From Yersinia massiliensis (GTDB lineage Bacteria > Pseudomonadota > Gammaproteobacteria > Enterobacterales > Enterobacteriaceae), in NCBI RefSeq assembly GCF_003048255.1, contig NZ_CP028487.1, positions 3,844,001-3,908,000 of the forward strand: DNA of 64,000 bases, written 5' to 3'. The number at the start of each line of letters is the position of its first letter. Position 1 is the first letter of the stretch. A model generated the notes under the pieces. The model had not been told where the DNA came from, did no database searches, and worked only from the letters and a program-made list of their open reading frames with translations. A program made the translations under genes and the position numbers. This document shows, piece by piece, positions 50,914 to 62,210 of the stretch.

Positions 50914-51750
50914 TATTTTTTCCCTTAAATTTTAACGATAGTTAGCCGTTCATTATAAATAATGATCCTCGGCCCTACTGCCAAACAGTAATCCTTATTT
51001 TATTTACGCGTCATTATACTGATAATTTCCTTATCTGTTTACCTCATCGGAATAATACTAATTTGTATAAGTTATTGATGAATGATCTTTGGCATTTTCA
51101 GTCATTATTCAGTCATTATTCAGTCATTATTCAGTCATTATTCAGTGAGGTTACTTATTATTATCTTATGGTTTCGCGAGGAGAAATACTTTGCATTATG
51201 TCCTGTTATTTTTGATTTGTAGAGAATTTCATTCTCTTCAAGAAAAAACAAAAAAACACACTTAAATTAATAAAAACACATTGAATACAGATAGATAACC
51301 AAAGATAAATCCACTGTAAAAATACTCAATGAGATACTAGTCACAAAACAATAAAGAGAATAATTTCCCCCACAGGACCACTTTTCCACTAATGCTATTA
51401 AGCCCCCCGTTCTACAGTTCCTTAGAGGCGATATCGAATACTGTTTGCGCGATGCAATCTGTACCCAGATGTCTCCACTGAAGTGCAGGCAGTCATCGTC
51501 TGGTATTCCCAATTAATTTTTTGAAGATTAATGAAAAGTGAAAGCAACACTCTTTTAATCTCGCACGCCCTTTCAGCGTTCTATTGCTTTGATAATGAAA
51601 AAGCGAATGGTCTGAATAAAAAGAAGATGGGAAATAATAAAGGAACCTTGAGGATTAGCAGAGCGGTCTCTAAGAGAACATAATCTGCCAACTCATCTGC
51701 GAAGTTGATGAAAAGCAGGTTAAACAGGAGTTGGTATGGAATCGATTAAC
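50914..51750. other. Gene-poor stretch between the trans-sulfuration gene and the AbiEi-like gene
   Basis: About 840 bp, AT-rich, with the 11-bp tandem repeat described separately. An 81-codon open frame at 51267-51512 (minus) lacks a recognisable domain, signal peptide or ribosome-binding site, and I do not support it. The part 51520-51750, directly downstream of the AbiEi-like gene, is where a partner toxin gene would be expected, but only short broken frames are present. The region may be a decayed accessory insertion. Confidence 0.5.
51099..51146. repeat. Tandem repeat of 11 bp, 4.4 copies
   Basis: CAGTCATTATT is repeated four times without a mismatch (51099-51142), followed by CAGT. It lies 186-233 bp upstream of the trans-sulfuration gene start in non-coding DNA. 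The 11-bp period is close to one DNA helix turn, so the units face the same side of the helix. It is also the kind of short repeat that changes copy number by replication slippage. Confidence 0.9.
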
Positions 51751-52500
51751 TCAGCCGTGTGATTTTCCTCTGCTAACAAAACTCTCTGGAACTGTGATCT
51801 GATATTTTTGGTCCAGCTTGCCACCAGATACGATTTGCCGTTTTCCGGCCCCCAAATCAATGTTGGCGTTATCTATTCGCTTAACCCATGCATGAGCATA
51901 GTGTTCGGCCAGAAACAGGTAAAGGCGGTTAGTTTTCACTGCGCGACTGGATTGCAACAACACTTCAACTTTACGTGGACTCAGGTTTACCAGCCCCTGA
52001 AACGGCTCCGCAGCGTGCTCAAATGACAGCAAACCAGTGACTGCATTAGCAATCTCGTAAGCAGCTAATTCCGGTACACTCGCTTTAAACCGCTCTCCCT
52101 TAATTTCTACCTCTGTCAGATACTTTTCGTCATGCATATTAAGCTTCTGATTAGAAAGTAAAAGCCACTCGACATTGGGAAATTCTTTGAACCACTTTGG
52201 CAATGACGCTTTGTCTTCTACGCAGAGCCAAATGGCTTGACGCGTTAAGTGAAGATAATGAGAGCGTCCCTGCCAGGTCAGGCTAGTAAGCCCCGCCAGA
52301 TGCACAGGAATTCCCTGTTGCCTTTGTAAGCATAGGACGGCATCGCTCCACTGAGGTTCACGCCCACTCCGCACGTATACCCCAGCACGTAGCTTTTGTA
52401 ACCAGTCGCTGTGCATATACTTATTGGCTAAAGAAGGGCTAATACCGTTTTTGGTCAGCCAAGACTGTAATACCAAGGAACCCGGTGCAGTGTTCTGCAA
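51751..52500 (-). CDS. AbiEi-type antitoxin-like protein, toxin partner not found
   Basis: Predicted DNA-binding antitoxin of a type IV abortive-infection pair; 249 residues. The N-terminal winged-helix region (about 10-55: SWLTKNGISPSLANKYMHSDWLQKL, then GVYVRSG) is the AbiEi pattern, followed by HLAGLTSLTWQGRSHYL and a middle domain with SVPELAAYEIANAV. In the usual layout the AbiEii nucleotidyltransferase gene follows directly; here only 230 bp without a suitable frame follow. The protein itself looks intact. It may be an orphan regulator retained after toxin loss, or it may act on an unlinked toxin. It lies beside mutS, a region known for insertions and deletions in enteric bacteria. Confidence 0.75.
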   Translation of the reverse strand: MQNTAPGSLVLQSWLTKNGISPSLANKYMHSDWLQKLRAGVYVRSGREPQWSDAVLCLQRQQGIPVHLAGLTSLTWQGRSHYLHLTRQAIWLCVEDKASLPKWFKEFPNVEWLLLSNQKLNMHDEKYLTEVEIKGERFKASVPELAAYEIANAVTGLLSFEHAAEPFQGLVNLSPRKVEVLLQSSRAVKTNRLYLFLAEHYAHAWVKRIDNANIDLGAGKRQIVSGGKLDQKYQITVPESFVSRGKSHG

Positions 52501-52954
52501 AAGCTAGTTTAATTTTGATGACATAGATTCACCCTTGGTTTAACAATGAATTGAATAGTAAACTATCGAACTCAAACTATGTCCACACTGCCGCCTTTGG
52601 CTTGGTTCTTTCATGCTACTGCTTCTCACCTTTTACCCCGATAACGGGCAGTACCCTTCCCTGATGTTTTTTTCTGCTCTGTTAATATCCCAGATTATTA
52701 CAAGCAAAGTTTGCGCAGTATTTCCCATTTTTCCTTGTGACAGCCGATGACTCACTGGGCTAGTATAGCGGGGGAAAAAGAGCTTGATCCCCTTAGCATC
52801 ACCCTTAACATGTAAGCCTCGATTTTCATCGATAGCAGCCTTATTCTTGTCTGTCGACTTCCTCATCTTATGTCTTTGGATGACAAGTGATATCTAACGA
52901 GAACCTCGAAAATCACAATTTACTTTAAATTCAATGGAATAAAAGATTAAGTCT
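52501..52954. other. Gene-free stretch upstream of mutS
   Basis: About 450 bp separate the AbiEi-like gene and mutS. A 77-codon open frame at 52633-52866 (minus) shows no family, signal peptide or ribosome-binding site and is not supported. The mutS promoter should lie in the AT-rich part near 52880-52950, but I cannot point to a convincing -35/-10 pair. Confidence 0.4.
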
Positions 52955-55510
52955 ATGACTGACAATGTAAATGTAGATTCCCATACCCCAATGATGCAGC
53001 AATACCTTCGGCTCAAAGCCCAGCATCCTGACATACTGCTGTTCTACCGGATGGGGGATTTTTATGAGCTGTTTTACAGCGATGCAAAGCGTGCATCACA
53101 ATTGTTGGATATCTCACTGACCAAACGAGGTGCGTCCGCCGGTGAACCTATTCCGATGGCCGGTGTTCCTTATCATTCAATTGAAAACTATCTGGCGAAA
53201 TTGGTCCAGTTAGGTGAATCAGCGGCTATCTGCGAGCAAATCGGTGATCCAGCCACCAGCAAAGGGCCGGTTGAGCGTAAAGTCGTGCGGATCGTGACAC
53301 CCGGTACAGTCAGTGATGAGGCTTTACTGCAAGAGCGCCAAGATAATCTGCTTGCCGCAATTTGGCAGGATGCCCGCGGTTTTGGTTACGCAACCTTAGA
53401 TATTAGCTCTGGTCGCTTTCGCGTTGCAGAACCTGCCGATATGGAAACGATGGCCGCCGAGCTACAACGTACCAATCCAGCCGAGCTTTTATACCCAGAA
53501 AATTTCGAGCAAATGTCGTTGATAGAACATCGACATGGCTTACGTCGCCGTCCAATGTGGGAATTTGAGCTGGAAACCGCTAAGCAGCAGCTTAACCTGC
53601 AATTTGGCACCCGCGACTTAATTGGTTTTGGTGTTGAGCAAGCCCATCAGGCATTACGCGCCGCCGGCTGCCTGCTGCAATATGTCAAAGATACTCAGCG
53701 TACCTCCTTACCGCACATCCGTGGTTTGACCATGGAGCGCCAACAAGATGGCATCGTGATGGATGCCGCCACTCGTCGTAATCTCGAACTGACACTCAAT
53801 TTATCCGGTGGCACCGAAAATACGCTGGCGGCAATTCTTGATTGCAGTGTGACGGCCATGGGGAGCCGGATGCTGAAACGCTGGCTGCATATGCCCATCC
53901 GCGATATCAAGGTGCTGACCCATCGTCAACAGGCGATAGGTGGCTTGCAAGAACTGACCGATGAGCTACAAACCCCGTTGCGCCAAGTCGGCGACTTAGA
54001 GCGCATTCTGGCACGTTTAGCTTTGCGTACCGCCCGTCCTAGGGACTTGGCCCGTATGCGCCACGCTTTCCAACAATTGCCTGAAATCCATCGATTACTG
54101 CAACCGGTCAATGTTCCTCACGTACAAAACCTACTCTCACAAGTAGGTCAGTTTGACGAATTACAAGACCTGCTGGAACGCGCGATTGTTGAAACACCGC
54201 CGGTCTTAGTCCGCGATGGCGGCGTTATTGCCCCTGGCTACAATGCCGAGTTGGACGAATGGCGAGCATTGGCCGATGGTGCAACCGATTATCTGGATCG
54301 ACTGGAAATTCGCGAACGCGAAAAGTTGGGGCTGGATACACTAAAAGTGGGCTTTAATGGGGTCCATGGTTATTACATCCAGGTTAGCCGTGGTCAGAGC
54401 CATCTGGTTCCCATTCATTATGTCCGCAGACAAACGCTAAAGAATGCCGAACGCTACATTATTCCGGAACTGAAAGAGTATGAAGACAAAGTTCTGACCT
54501 CGAAAGGCAAAGCGCTGGCGATAGAAAAAGGTCTCTACGAAGAGATTTTCGATCTGTTGCTACCGCATCTGTCTGAATTACAAATCAGCGCCAATGCACT
54601 GGCTGAATTGGATGTGCTGTCTAATCTGGCGGAAAGAGCGGAAACCCTCAACTACAGTTGCCCGAGCCTGAGTGATAAACCGGGGATTAAAATTACCGGT
54701 GGTCGTCATCCAGTCGTTGAGCAGGTGCTGAGTGAACCCTTTATTGCTAACCCGCTGACCTTATCACCGCAACGGCGCATGCTCATCATTACTGGCCCCA
54801 ATATGGGCGGTAAAAGTACTTATATGCGCCAAACTGCCCTGATTGTGCTGTTAGCACATATGGGGAGCTATGTCCCCGCGGATCAGGCAATCATCGGCCC
54901 AGTCGATCGCATCTTTACCCGTGTGGGTGCAGCAGACGATCTGGCATCGGGCCGCTCGACCTTCATGGTAGAAATGACCGAAACCGCGAACATCCTGCAT
55001 AACGCGACCGAACAAAGCTTGGTGCTGATGGATGAAATTGGTCGCGGCACATCCACCTATGATGGCTTGTCACTCGCTTGGGCTTGCGCAGAGAATTTGG
55101 CCAGTCGCATTAAGGCGATGACGCTGTTTGCTACCCATTACTTTGAGCTGACAACCCTACCGGAAAAAATGGAAGGTGTGGTAAACGTACACTTGGATGC
55201 GCTGGAGCACGGGGAAACTATCGCCTTTATGCACAGCGTGCAAGATGGCGCGGCCAGTAAAAGCTATGGTTTGGCTGTTGCGGCCTTGGCAGGTGTACCG
55301 CGAGATGTGATTAAGCGGGCGCGGCAGAAGTTGAAAGAGTTGGAGTCGCTTTCCAATCATGCTGCTGCCAGCAACATTGATGGCTCACAACTGACACTGC
55401 TTAATGAAGAAACACCTCCGGCGGTTGAAGCATTAGAATCATTGGATCCAGATTCTTTGTCTCCACGTCAGGCATTGGAGTGGATTTACCGCCTGAAAAA
55501 CATGGTATAG
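52955..55510 (+). CDS. mutS: DNA mismatch repair protein MutS
   Basis: Recognises base mismatches and small loops and recruits MutL; 851 residues (E. coli 853). The mismatch-binding domain has the F-x-E motif context [14 protein letters not shown] (about 33-46). The ATPase has Walker [11 protein letters not shown] (about 613-622), the conserved [17 protein letters not shown] (about 660-676), Walker [17 protein letters not shown] and H in ATHYFEL. The C-terminus ends [19 protein letters not shown], the tetramerisation region as in E. coli. The sequence is intact and the strain should have normal mismatch repair. The ribosome-binding site is weak (ATTAAG before the ATG). A terminator follows 14 bp after the stop. 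Confidence 0.98.
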   Translation: MTDNVNVDSHTPMMQQYLRLKAQHPDILLFYRMGDFYELFYSDAKRASQLLDISLTKRGASAGEPIPMAGVPYHSIENYLAKLVQLGESAAICEQIGDPATSKGPVERKVVRIVTPGTVSDEALLQERQDNLLAAIWQDARGFGYATLDISSGRFRVAEPADMETMAAELQRTNPAELLYPENFEQMSLIEHRHGLRRRPMWEFELETAKQQLNLQFGTRDLIGFGVEQAHQALRAAGCLLQYVKDTQRTSLPHIRGLTMERQQDGIVMDAATRRNLELTLNLSGGTENTLAAILDCSVTAMGSRMLKRWLHMPIRDIKVLTHRQQAIGGLQELTDELQTPLRQVGDLERILARLALRTARPRDLARMRHAFQQLPEIHRLLQPVNVPHVQNLLSQVGQFDELQDLLERAIVETPPVLVRDGGVIAPGYNAELDEWRALADGATDYLDRLEIREREKLGLDTLKVGFNGVHGYYIQVSRGQSHLVPIHYVRRQTLKNAERYIIPELKEYEDKVLTSKGKALAIEKGLYEEIFDLLLPHLSELQISANALAELDVLSNLAERAETLNYSCPSLSDKPGIKITGGRHPVVEQVLSEPFIANPLTLSPQRRMLIITGPNMGGKSTYMRQTALIVLLAHMGSYVPADQAIIGPVDRIFTRVGAADDLASGRSTFMVEMTETANILHNATEQSLVLMDEIGRGTSTYDGLSLAWACAENLASRIKAMTLFATHYFELTTLPEKMEGVVNVHLDALEHGETIAFMHSVQDGAASKSYGLAVAALAGVPRDVIKRARQKLKELESLSNHAAASNIDGSQLTLLNEETPPAVEALESLDPDSLSPRQALEWIYRLKNMV

Positions 55511-55523
55511 CGCCCATAAAAAA

Positions 55524-55545
55524 ACGGTGAACATCTGTTCACCGT
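55524..55545. terminator. Bidirectional terminator between mutS and rpoS
   Basis: ACGGTGAACA (55524-55533) and TGTTCACCGT (55536-55545) form a perfect 10-bp stem flanked by A-rich sequence before and TTTTT after, able to terminate both convergent genes. Confidence 0.9.
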
Positions 55546-55639
55546 TTTTGTGTTTTATCAGAATCACTCTGTACCCTCACTCATCCATATTGCTGTGACA
55601 CCAATAATGCGCCAGCAACCTGAAATAAGATGGGGCAGT

Positions 55640-56638
55640 TTATTCGCGGAATAATGCCTCAATGCTCAAACCTTGAGTCTGCAAAATTTCCCGCAGGCGG
55701 CGTAAGCCTTCTACCTGAATCTGGCGAACACGTTCACGTGTTAAGCCAATCTCACGGCCAACGTCTTCTAACGTTGCGGCTTCATATCCCAACAGACCAA
55801 AACGACGGGCCAATACTTCGCGCTGTTTTGCATTCAATTCAAACAGCCATTTGACGATACTTTGTTTCATATCATCATCTTGCGTTGTATCTTCCGGACC
55901 GTTTTCATTTTCGTCAGACAGAATATCCAACAAGGCTTTCTCTGAGTCGCCGCCTAAAGGCGTATCAACAGAAGTGATACGTTCGTTGAGGCGTAACATA
56001 CGGCTCACATCATCGACCGGTTTGTCGAGTTGCTCAGCAATCTCTTCAGCACTCGGTTCATGATCTAATTTATGAGAAAGTTCTCGTGCGGTACGCAAAT
56101 AAACGTTTAATTCTTTGACGATATGGATAGGTAAACGAATAGTCCGGGTTTGGTTCATAATGGCCCGTTCAATCGTTTGACGAATCCACCATGTGGCGTA
56201 AGTGGAGAAGCGGAAACCGCGTTCAGGATCAAACTTTTCGACCGCACGGATCAACCCGAGGTTACCCTCTTCAATCAGATCCAGCAGCGCTAAGCCACGA
56301 TTACTGTAACGACGAGCGATCTTCACCACTAACCGTAAGTTACTTTCGATCATACGCCGACGTGAAGGCACATCTCCGCGCAATGCACGCCGGGCAAAAT
56401 AAACCTCTTCTTCTGCTGTTAGCAGCGGCGAATAACCAATCTCACCAAGGTAGAGCTGTGTCGCATCCAGCACGCGCTGGGTAACGCCTTGCGCCAACAG
56501 CTCATCTTCCGCTAACTCGCTTTCAGTAGGTTCATCTTCTACTAATGCTTTTTCATCGAAAATTTCAGTTTCCGTACTGTTTTCATCAAAATCAGCATCT
56601 TCATGCAACTCGTTAACTTTCAGCGTATTTTGGCTCAT
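55640..56638 (-). CDS. rpoS: RNA polymerase sigma factor RpoS (sigma-38)
   Basis: General stress and stationary-phase sigma factor; 332 residues (E. coli 330). Region 1.2 is [20 protein letters not shown]. Region 2 contains [40 protein letters not shown] and [16 protein letters not shown]. Region 3 starts [11 protein letters not shown]. Region 4 has [20 protein letters not shown], the helix that contacts the -35 element. The acidic N-terminus ([17 protein letters not shown]) differs from E. coli. It is intact, with no early stop of the kind common in laboratory isolates. It lies 54 bp after nlpD; in E. coli the main rpoS promoter is inside nlpD. Confidence 0.98.
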   Translation of the reverse strand: MSQNTLKVNELHEDADFDENSTETEIFDEKALVEDEPTESELAEDELLAQGVTQRVLDATQLYLGEIGYSPLLTAEEEVYFARRALRGDVPSRRRMIESNLRLVVKIARRYSNRGLALLDLIEEGNLGLIRAVEKFDPERGFRFSTYATWWIRQTIERAIMNQTRTIRLPIHIVKELNVYLRTARELSHKLDHEPSAEEIAEQLDKPVDDVSRMLRLNERITSVDTPLGGDSEKALLDILSDENENGPEDTTQDDDMKQSIVKWLFELNAKQREVLARRFGLLGYEAATLEDVGREIGLTRERVRQIQVEGLRRLREILQTQGLSIEALFRE

Positions 56639-56692
56639 ATGCTGCTCCTACCCGTGAATCCGGCGAGCAGAATACAGCGTATTCTGCCCAAT

Positions 56693-57700
56693 CTATCGCT
56701 GCGGAAGGTAACGCAGCGGGTTTACGGATTTCCCCTTGTAACGAATTTCAAAGTGCAATCTTACTGAACTGGTTCCGGTGCTACCCATGGTGGCTATTTT
56801 TTGACCCGCCTTCACTTCTTCTTGTTCCCGGACCAGCATTGTATCGTTGTGAGCGTAGGCGCTCAGGTAATCATCATTGTGTTTGATGATAATTAGATTA
56901 CCGTAACCCCGCAGTGCGTTCCCCGCATACACAACTCGCCCATTTGCTGTAGCGAAAATTGGTTGCCCACGAGAACCGGCGATATCAATCCCTTTGTTCC
57001 CCCCCTCTGAAGCGGAGAAACTATCGATCGTTTTACCTTCAGTTGGCCATTTCCAGCTACTGACTGGACCACCATTACTGGTGGGGTCACTGATGGCACT
57101 GCTAGGTGCAGTAACAGGTGCTGTTGATGCGACAACCGCCCCTGACGCTGGCAACATTTTACCAACATTCTGTTTACCCGAATTTCCAGAATACCCGCTA
57201 GTTGATTGAGAATCAACCGTTGTAGTTGTGTTCTGAATATTAGTTGTGTCCTGAATATTTGCCGGTGGTTTTGCTATTCCGCCTGATGTGGCATCGGTCG
57301 CAGCGAGCATTCCACCGCCAGAACCATTACCCAATTGAATAGATTGCCCCACATTTAGGCTATAAGGTTCAGCAATATTATTTTTTGCCGCCAGATCTCG
57401 GAAATCATTCCCCGTTATCCATGCGATATAAAATAGCGTGTCACCACGCTTCACGGTGTAGGTATCACCGCTGTAACTTCCTTTGGGGATAGTACCGTAG
57501 CTACGGTTATAAACGATACGTTCACCCGACGTGTTCGTATCCGTGTTCGAGCCACTCAGCATTGTCCCTGAGCGATCACCACCGACACTACTGATCGGTG
57601 CAGAAGTGGTGTTCTCATTGCTACACCCGACTAACCACAAACTCATAACCGTACATGCCGCGACTCGGCGTAATGTAATCATTGGGCTTCCCGTGCTCAT
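56693..57700 (-). CDS. nlpD: Murein hydrolase activator lipoprotein NlpD
   Basis: Outer-membrane lipoprotein that activates amidase AmiC during cell separation; 335 residues. The lipobox SLWLVGC puts the lipidated cysteine at residue 26. The LysM domain (about 80-125) contains [20 protein letters not shown] and [14 protein letters not shown] low-complexity Ser/Thr linker follows. The C-terminal LytM/M23 domain (about 215-335) has [34 protein letters not shown] and [20 protein letters not shown]; the zinc site is degenerate, as usual for activators. The rpoS main promoter is expected inside this gene. Confidence 0.97.
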   Translation of the reverse strand: MSTGSPMITLRRVAACTVMSLWLVGCSNENTTSAPISSVGGDRSGTMLSGSNTDTNTSGERIVYNRSYGTIPKGSYSGDTYTVKRGDTLFYIAWITGNDFRDLAAKNNIAEPYSLNVGQSIQLGNGSGGGMLAATDATSGGIAKPPANIQDTTNIQNTTTTVDSQSTSGYSGNSGKQNVGKMLPASGAVVASTAPVTAPSSAISDPTSNGGPVSSWKWPTEGKTIDSFSASEGGNKGIDIAGSRGQPIFATANGRVVYAGNALRGYGNLIIIKHNDDYLSAYAHNDTMLVREQEEVKAGQKIATMGSTGTSSVRLHFEIRYKGKSVNPLRYLPQR

Positions 57701-57910
57701 GCTTCCCCCATGACAGCAATAATTAGCGATGTATCAAATACAGAAGTGCGCATGCTATCAATACCACGCCTGCCATACCATAAAATTTATGTTACTGATT
57801 TTTTGGCCGTTCTTTCACGTAAATCGATTTTTTTATATCCATCGATTTTTGCATCAATAACCACCTCGGATGAGATGAACGAGTTAAAGTTGAAATCTAA
57901 GACGTTAAAA

Positions 57911-58537
57911 TCAGGCCAATTCTCCCTTTACCAAGGGGACAAAACGCACGGCTTCTACGGTCTCAATCTGGAATTCATTATGATGGCGCTGGACATATTT
58001 CAATGTTTGAGCCTGCTCGCCGACCGGAAGAACCAATATCCCCCCATCATCCAACTGCTCAAGCAGTGCCTGCGGAATTTCTGGCGGCGCCGCTGTCACA
58101 ATGATCGCATCAAATGGCCCGCGTGATGCCCAACCCAACCAGCCATCACCATGGCGGGTAGAGACATTATGCAGATCCAACTGTTTCAGGCGACGTTTTG
58201 CCTGCCACTGTAACCCTTTGATTCGTTCGACTGAACAGACATGCTCAACTAAATGCGCCAAAATCGCGGTCTGATAACCGGAGCCCGTGCCAATTTCCAA
58301 AACCCGTGACTTAGGGGTTAATTGCAGTAACTCTGTCATCCGCGCCACCATATAAGGCTGAGAAATCGTTTGCCCAGAACCAATGGGTAGGGCCGTGTTC
58401 TCATACGCCTTGTGCGCGAAGGCTTCATCAACAAAACGCTCACGCGGCACCGCTTCGATCGCTTGTAACAAGCGTTCGTCCTGAATGCCTTGCTGACGTA
58501 ACTGCATCAACAATGTCTGCATGCGTTTATTTACCAT
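57911..58537 (-). CDS. pcm: Protein-L-isoaspartate O-methyltransferase
   Basis: Repairs isoaspartyl residues in aged proteins using S-adenosylmethionine; 208 residues, as in E. coli. The SAM-binding motif I is [19 protein letters not shown] (about 80-98). Other landmarks are [35 protein letters not shown] and [16 protein letters not shown]. The gene follows surE with a 6-bp gap. About 210 bp without a recognisable gene lie between its end and nlpD. Confidence 0.97.
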   Translation of the reverse strand: MVNKRMQTLLMQLRQQGIQDERLLQAIEAVPRERFVDEAFAHKAYENTALPIGSGQTISQPYMVARMTELLQLTPKSRVLEIGTGSGYQTAILAHLVEHVCSVERIKGLQWQAKRRLKQLDLHNVSTRHGDGWLGWASRGPFDAIIVTAAPPEIPQALLEQLDDGGILVLPVGEQAQTLKYVQRHHNEFQIETVEAVRFVPLVKGELA

Positions 58538-58543
58538 TCACCA

Positions 58544-59311
58544 TCAACCTCTTGTTGGTTCACCTGGCATACTAGCTAACCAGTTTTCAACCACGTCTTG
58601 TGCCCCATAGGCGGTTAAATCAACCTGAAGTGGCGTGATAGAAACATAACCTTGTTCAATCGCTGCGAAATCCGTATCCGGCGCCACATCAAATTTTTCA
58701 CCCGGCGGCCCTATCCAATAAAGATCTTGCCCGCGCGGGTCTTGCTGACAAAATACCTGCTCTGCTGGATGGCGGCTACCACAGCGAGTGACACGAATAC
58801 CTTTTATCTCAGATAAGGGTAAATCAGGTACATTAATATTCAGTATTTTGCCGGTACGCAATGGTTTATGTTGTAACGCGCGCAATATGCGGCAAGTGAT
58901 CGACGCTGCTGTCTCATAATGCTGATGGCCATTGAGTGAGATGGCCAAAGCTGGCAGCCCCAAATGTCGCCCTTCCATTGCCGCTGCGACCGTCCCCGAA
59001 TAAATGACGTCATCCCCCAGATTTGGGCCAGCATTGATACCGGAAATCACAATATCGGGCCGAGGGCGCATTAATGTATTCACGCCCAGATAGACACAAT
59101 CAGTCGGGGTTCCTTGCTGAACAGCAATATCACCGTTCGATAAAGTGGCGATACGCAATGCGCTATCAAGCGTCAATGCATTGGATGAACCACTGCGATT
59201 ACGATCGGGAGCAACAATTTGCACCTGAGCAAACTCACGCAGAGCTGTGGCGAGCGTTTGGATACCCGGTGCGGAAATCCCGTCATCGTTACTCAGCAAT
59301 ATCCGTAGCAT
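58544..59311 (-). CDS. surE: 5'/3'-nucleotidase SurE
   Basis: Stationary-phase survival nucleotidase that dephosphorylates nucleoside monophosphates; 255 residues. The metal site is formed by ILLSNDDG near the N-terminus (the DD pair), S and N in [14 protein letters not shown], and [20 protein letters not shown], all conserved with E. coli. ATG codons at 59317 and 59311 are both open; GGAT lies about 7 bp before the second, which matches the E. coli N-terminus MRILLSNDD most closely. The start lies inside the end of truD (about 23-bp overlap), a conserved coupling. Confidence 0.96.
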   Translation of the reverse strand: MLRILLSNDDGISAPGIQTLATALREFAQVQIVAPDRNRSGSSNALTLDSALRIATLSNGDIAVQQGTPTDCVYLGVNTLMRPRPDIVISGINAGPNLGDDVIYSGTVAAAMEGRHLGLPALAISLNGHQHYETAASITCRILRALQHKPLRTGKILNINVPDLPLSEIKGIRVTRCGSRHPAEQVFCQQDPRGQDLYWIGPPGEKFDVAPDTDFAAIEQGYVSITPLQVDLTAYGAQDVVENWLASMPGEPTRG

Positions 59312-60338
59312 CAACATTATCCAAGTTCATGATTTCTCGCACCACACTGGTCGCAAAACTGCCCGCCGGTAACCAAAAGCTCAATTCCAGCGTGACCTCA
59401 TCCCACCAATTCCACGTCATATTCTGCGGTTTTAGTAATATTGCACGGCGTGCGCCCTCGACGCGTTCGCGTTTTACCAGTGCCAGTAATTCGCTTTGTT
59501 CTGCCAAGCAGGCTAGTTCGAAAGCCAATGCTTCGCCTTGCGTACCCAATTCACCGTCCCCCGGTAATGGGGCGGTGATATTCAGTTCACCAGCATCGAC
59601 ACGCTGCTGTAGTGAAATCAACTCATCGGCCCCTGCAACAAACCAACTGCCGCGGCCTGAAAGCTGCATAGCATCGCCTTCAAGTACCGTTGTGGCCTGT
59701 TGCTGCGCCAAACGTTCGCTGCTCACCAAATTGAACATGGCGCTGCGGCTAGCCGACAGATAAAAGCTGCGCTTACTGCGTTCTTTAACTCGAATATCGT
59801 TATTCGCCCACAAACGCGCCTGTACCAGATTATTGCCACCACGACCAAAACGTTGGCTGCCAAAATAGTTAGGCACGCCTTGGGCCGCTATTTGCTGTAA
59901 GCGCTGCTCAACATTTTGATTATCTGTGATGTGACGTAATATCAAGGTAAAAGCGTTTCCCTTCAGTGAACCAATACGTAGCTTTCTTTTTTGGCGCACC
60001 GATTCCAGTACTTCACAACCTTCCAGCTCGAAAGTGGAAAGGTCGGGGCCTTCTTTACCTGGCAGATGCAAACAGAACCACTGTTCGGTCACGGCGTGGC
60101 GATCTTTCAGGCCCGCATAGCTCACCAAACGAGGGTGGATCTTGGCGAAACGAGCCAAATAATCAGCAACAAATTGAGTATTGCAGCCGTTTTTGCGGAT
60201 ACGAACTAAGAGATGCTCACCTTCGCCATCCGGTTCAAAGCCCAGATCCTCAACCACTACAAAATCTTCTGGATTGGCTTTTAAGATACCGCTCGCGCGA
60301 GGTTTACCGTGCAGCCAAGTGAGATTTTCCATGTCCAT
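59289..60338 (-). CDS. truD: tRNA pseudouridine(13) synthase TruD
   Basis: Makes pseudouridine at position 13 of tRNA-Glu; 349 residues, as in E. coli. The catalytic aspartate is D79 in [15 protein letters not shown]. Further landmarks are [20 protein letters not shown] near the N-terminus, [23 protein letters not shown] and a C-terminal domain ending [12 protein letters not shown]. The ATG at 60338 has AAGG about 8 bp upstream. It lies 20 bp after ispF. Confidence 0.97.
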   Translation of the reverse strand: MDMENLTWLHGKPRASGILKANPEDFVVVEDLGFEPDGEGEHLLVRIRKNGCNTQFVADYLARFAKIHPRLVSYAGLKDRHAVTEQWFCLHLPGKEGPDLSTFELEGCEVLESVRQKRKLRIGSLKGNAFTLILRHITDNQNVEQRLQQIAAQGVPNYFGSQRFGRGGNNLVQARLWANNDIRVKERSKRSFYLSASRSAMFNLVSSERLAQQQATTVLEGDAMQLSGRGSWFVAGADELISLQQRVDAGELNITAPLPGDGELGTQGEALAFELACLAEQSELLALVKRERVEGARRAILLKPQNMTWNWWDEVTLELSFWLPAGSFATSVVREIMNLDNVDATDIAE

Positions 60339-60358
60339 TTTTATGCCTTACCTAATCT

Positions 60359-60838
60359 TTATGCCTTAACCAATAAGGCAACAGCCTCACAGGCAATGCC
60401 TTCGCCACGGCCAGTAAAACCCAGCTTTTCCGTGGTGGTGGCTTTGACGTTAATATCATCCATATGACATTGTAGGTCTTCCGCTAAATGAACACGCATT
60501 TGCGGGATATGAGGGAGCATTTTAGGGGCTTGGGCGATAATGGTTATATCCAAATTCCCAAGTTTATATCCCTTCGCCAGAATACGACGGTAGGCTTCGC
60601 GCAGTAATCCGCGGCTATCAGCGCCTTTAAAGGCGGGATCGGTGTCGGGGAATAACTTACCGATATCACCTAATGCGGCAGCGCCCAGCAGGGCATCGGT
60701 GGCGGCATGCAATGCCACATCACCATCAGAATGTGCCAGTAAGCCTTTTTCGTAAGGGATACGCACACCGCCAATAATTAATGGGCCAGTGCCGTTCTCG
60801 CCAAATTTATGAACATCAAAACCGTGACCGATCCGCAT
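60359..60838 (-). CDS. ispF: 2-C-methyl-D-erythritol 2,4-cyclodiphosphate synthase
   Basis: Fifth step of the MEP isoprenoid pathway; it releases CMP and forms the cyclodiphosphate; 159 residues. The zinc site residues are D8 and H10 in GHGFDVH, with H42 in [21 protein letters not shown] and the C-terminal [20 protein letters not shown] are family hallmarks. The start overlaps the ispD stop by 1 nt, so the two are translationally coupled, as in E. coli. Confidence 0.97.
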   Translation of the reverse strand: MRIGHGFDVHKFGENGTGPLIIGGVRIPYEKGLLAHSDGDVALHAATDALLGAAALGDIGKLFPDTDPAFKGADSRGLLREAYRRILAKGYKLGNLDITIIAQAPKMLPHIPQMRVHLAEDLQCHMDDINVKATTTEKLGFTGRGEGIACEAVALLVKA

Positions 60839-61557
60839 TAATTTCTCTCCAGATGATGTGATCGCGTTAAATAAAATTCTGCTAGCGCCAGATCCTCTGG
60901 TCGCGTCACTTTAATATTGTCCGAGCGGCCAGAAACTAATAGCGGGTGATAACCGCAATGCTCTAGCGCTGAAGCTTCATCAGTGACAACCGCCCCTTCT
61001 TGTAGAGCGCGGGATAAGCACAATTTTAATAATTCTAGCGGGAAAAGTTGAGGTGTCAGGGCATGCCACAGTGCTTGACGATCGACAGTATGAGCAATGG
61101 CTTGTACGCCTGCTTCACTGCGCTTCATGGTGTCACGCACCGGAGCCGCCAGAATGCCGCCCACCTTGCTATGACGCATGATCGATAATAACTGGTCGAG
61201 ATCGTCTCGGTGTAAACAAGGCCGTGCTGCATCATGAACCAGCACCCACCCCGCCTGCCCCGCCGCTTGTAGGCCAGCCATCACCGAATCTGCCCGTTGT
61301 TCACCACCGTGAACGACGCGAATACGGCTATCCTGCGCAATGGGTAACGTAGAGAATTGCGTATCCTGTGGGTGTATGACGACAATAATTTGCTGGATCT
61401 GCGGGTGATCCAGCAAAGAAGAAATAGCATGCTCAATGATCGTCTTACCGCCCGCCGTTAAATACTGCTTAGGGCAATCAGCCTGCATACGGCTGCCAAT
61501 ACCCGCTGCCGGTAAGACAGCAATCACTTCAGGAAGGGAAACTACAAAATTACTCAT
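60838..61557 (-). CDS. ispD: 2-C-methyl-D-erythritol 4-phosphate cytidylyltransferase
   Basis: Third step of the MEP pathway, joining CTP and methylerythritol phosphate; 239 residues. The nucleotide-binding motif is [10 protein letters not shown] followed by [18 protein letters not shown]. Also present are [11 protein letters not shown] (metal and CTP site), [13 protein letters not shown] and the C-terminal [11 protein letters not shown] and [17 protein letters not shown]. It starts 6 bp after ftsB. The order ftsB-ispD-ispF-truD-surE-pcm-nlpD-rpoS is the conserved enteric cluster. Confidence 0.97.
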   Translation of the reverse strand: MSNFVVSLPEVIAVLPAAGIGSRMQADCPKQYLTAGGKTIIEHAISSLLDHPQIQQIIVVIHPQDTQFSTLPIAQDSRIRVVHGGEQRADSVMAGLQAAGQAGWVLVHDAARPCLHRDDLDQLLSIMRHSKVGGILAAPVRDTMKRSEAGVQAIAHTVDRQALWHALTPQLFPLELLKLCLSRALQEGAVVTDEASALEHCGYHPLLVSGRSDNIKVTRPEDLALAEFYLTRSHHLERN

Positions 61558-61563
61558 TATTTA

Positions 61564-61884
61564 TTATTGTGCGTTATTTTGCGTCGAAGGAGGACTCGCA
61601 TTGCGTCTGGATTGGTCAGGAACCAGACGATAGAAACTTTCGCCGGGTTTAATCATACCCAGTTCGTTACGTGCGCGTTCTTCGATCGCTTCTTGACCAC
61701 CGTTTAAATCATCGATTTCAGCAAATAGCTGGTCGTTTCGGGCTTTAAGTTTGCCGTTGTTGGTCTCTTGCAGAGCCACGTCATCCTTAACCCGAACAAA
61801 ATCATGAACACCATTCTTGCCCAACCACAGTGAATACTGGAGCCAGCCAAGTAATATCAGCAAAAGTAATGTAAGTTTTCCCAT
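61564..61884 (-). CDS. ftsB: Cell division protein FtsB
   Basis: Small bitopic divisome protein that forms a complex with FtsL and FtsQ; 106 residues. One membrane segment ([19 protein letters not shown]) is followed by a periplasmic coiled coil (about 30-70, [20 protein letters not shown]) and the conserved [16 protein letters not shown] segment that contacts FtsQ. The C-terminal tail after FYRLV is variable. It is probably the first gene of the block; a 400-bp gap with a divergent ABC operon lies upstream. Confidence 0.96.
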   Translation of the reverse strand: MGKLTLLLLILLGWLQYSLWLGKNGVHDFVRVKDDVALQETNNGKLKARNDQLFAEIDDLNGGQEAIEERARNELGMIKPGESFYRLVPDQSRRNASPPSTQNNAQ

Positions 61885-62210
61885 TCCCGCCCCCCGAAAA
61901 CTGCCTAATCATCCCACAACTTTTCGTCGGACTCCACTGTGTGACGGAAATAGGCCACAACGCTCAGATTAAGGACGATTTGCGGCAAAAATAGCACGCC
62001 AACCAACAAAATGTCATTAAATGCTAATTTCCAGCATTCTTTCCCCGCTGTTGCCGATGAAAAACACGCCCCAATCATTCAGAAGTAAACACTGGAAAAT
62101 GGAATTTTTCCATTACCTTATGCCAGCCAATAAAATAATTCTGCATATTTAATGTCGCCATAAATAAATAGTCCCTATCGCGGTTGAGTTTACATTTATA
62201 AGCGTATATT

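Noticed and set aside
51099..51146. Short direct repeats as a CRISPR array
   Set aside because: Units are 11 bp and contiguous without spacers, and no cas genes are present.
51267..51512. 81-codon minus-strand frame, possibly a small gene
   Set aside because: Appears to use a TTG start, has no Shine-Dalgarno sequence and no similarity I can recognise; the hydrophobic end comes from AT-rich DNA.
52633..52866. 77-codon minus-strand frame upstream of mutS
   Set aside because: No family, no ribosome-binding site, and polar low-information composition.
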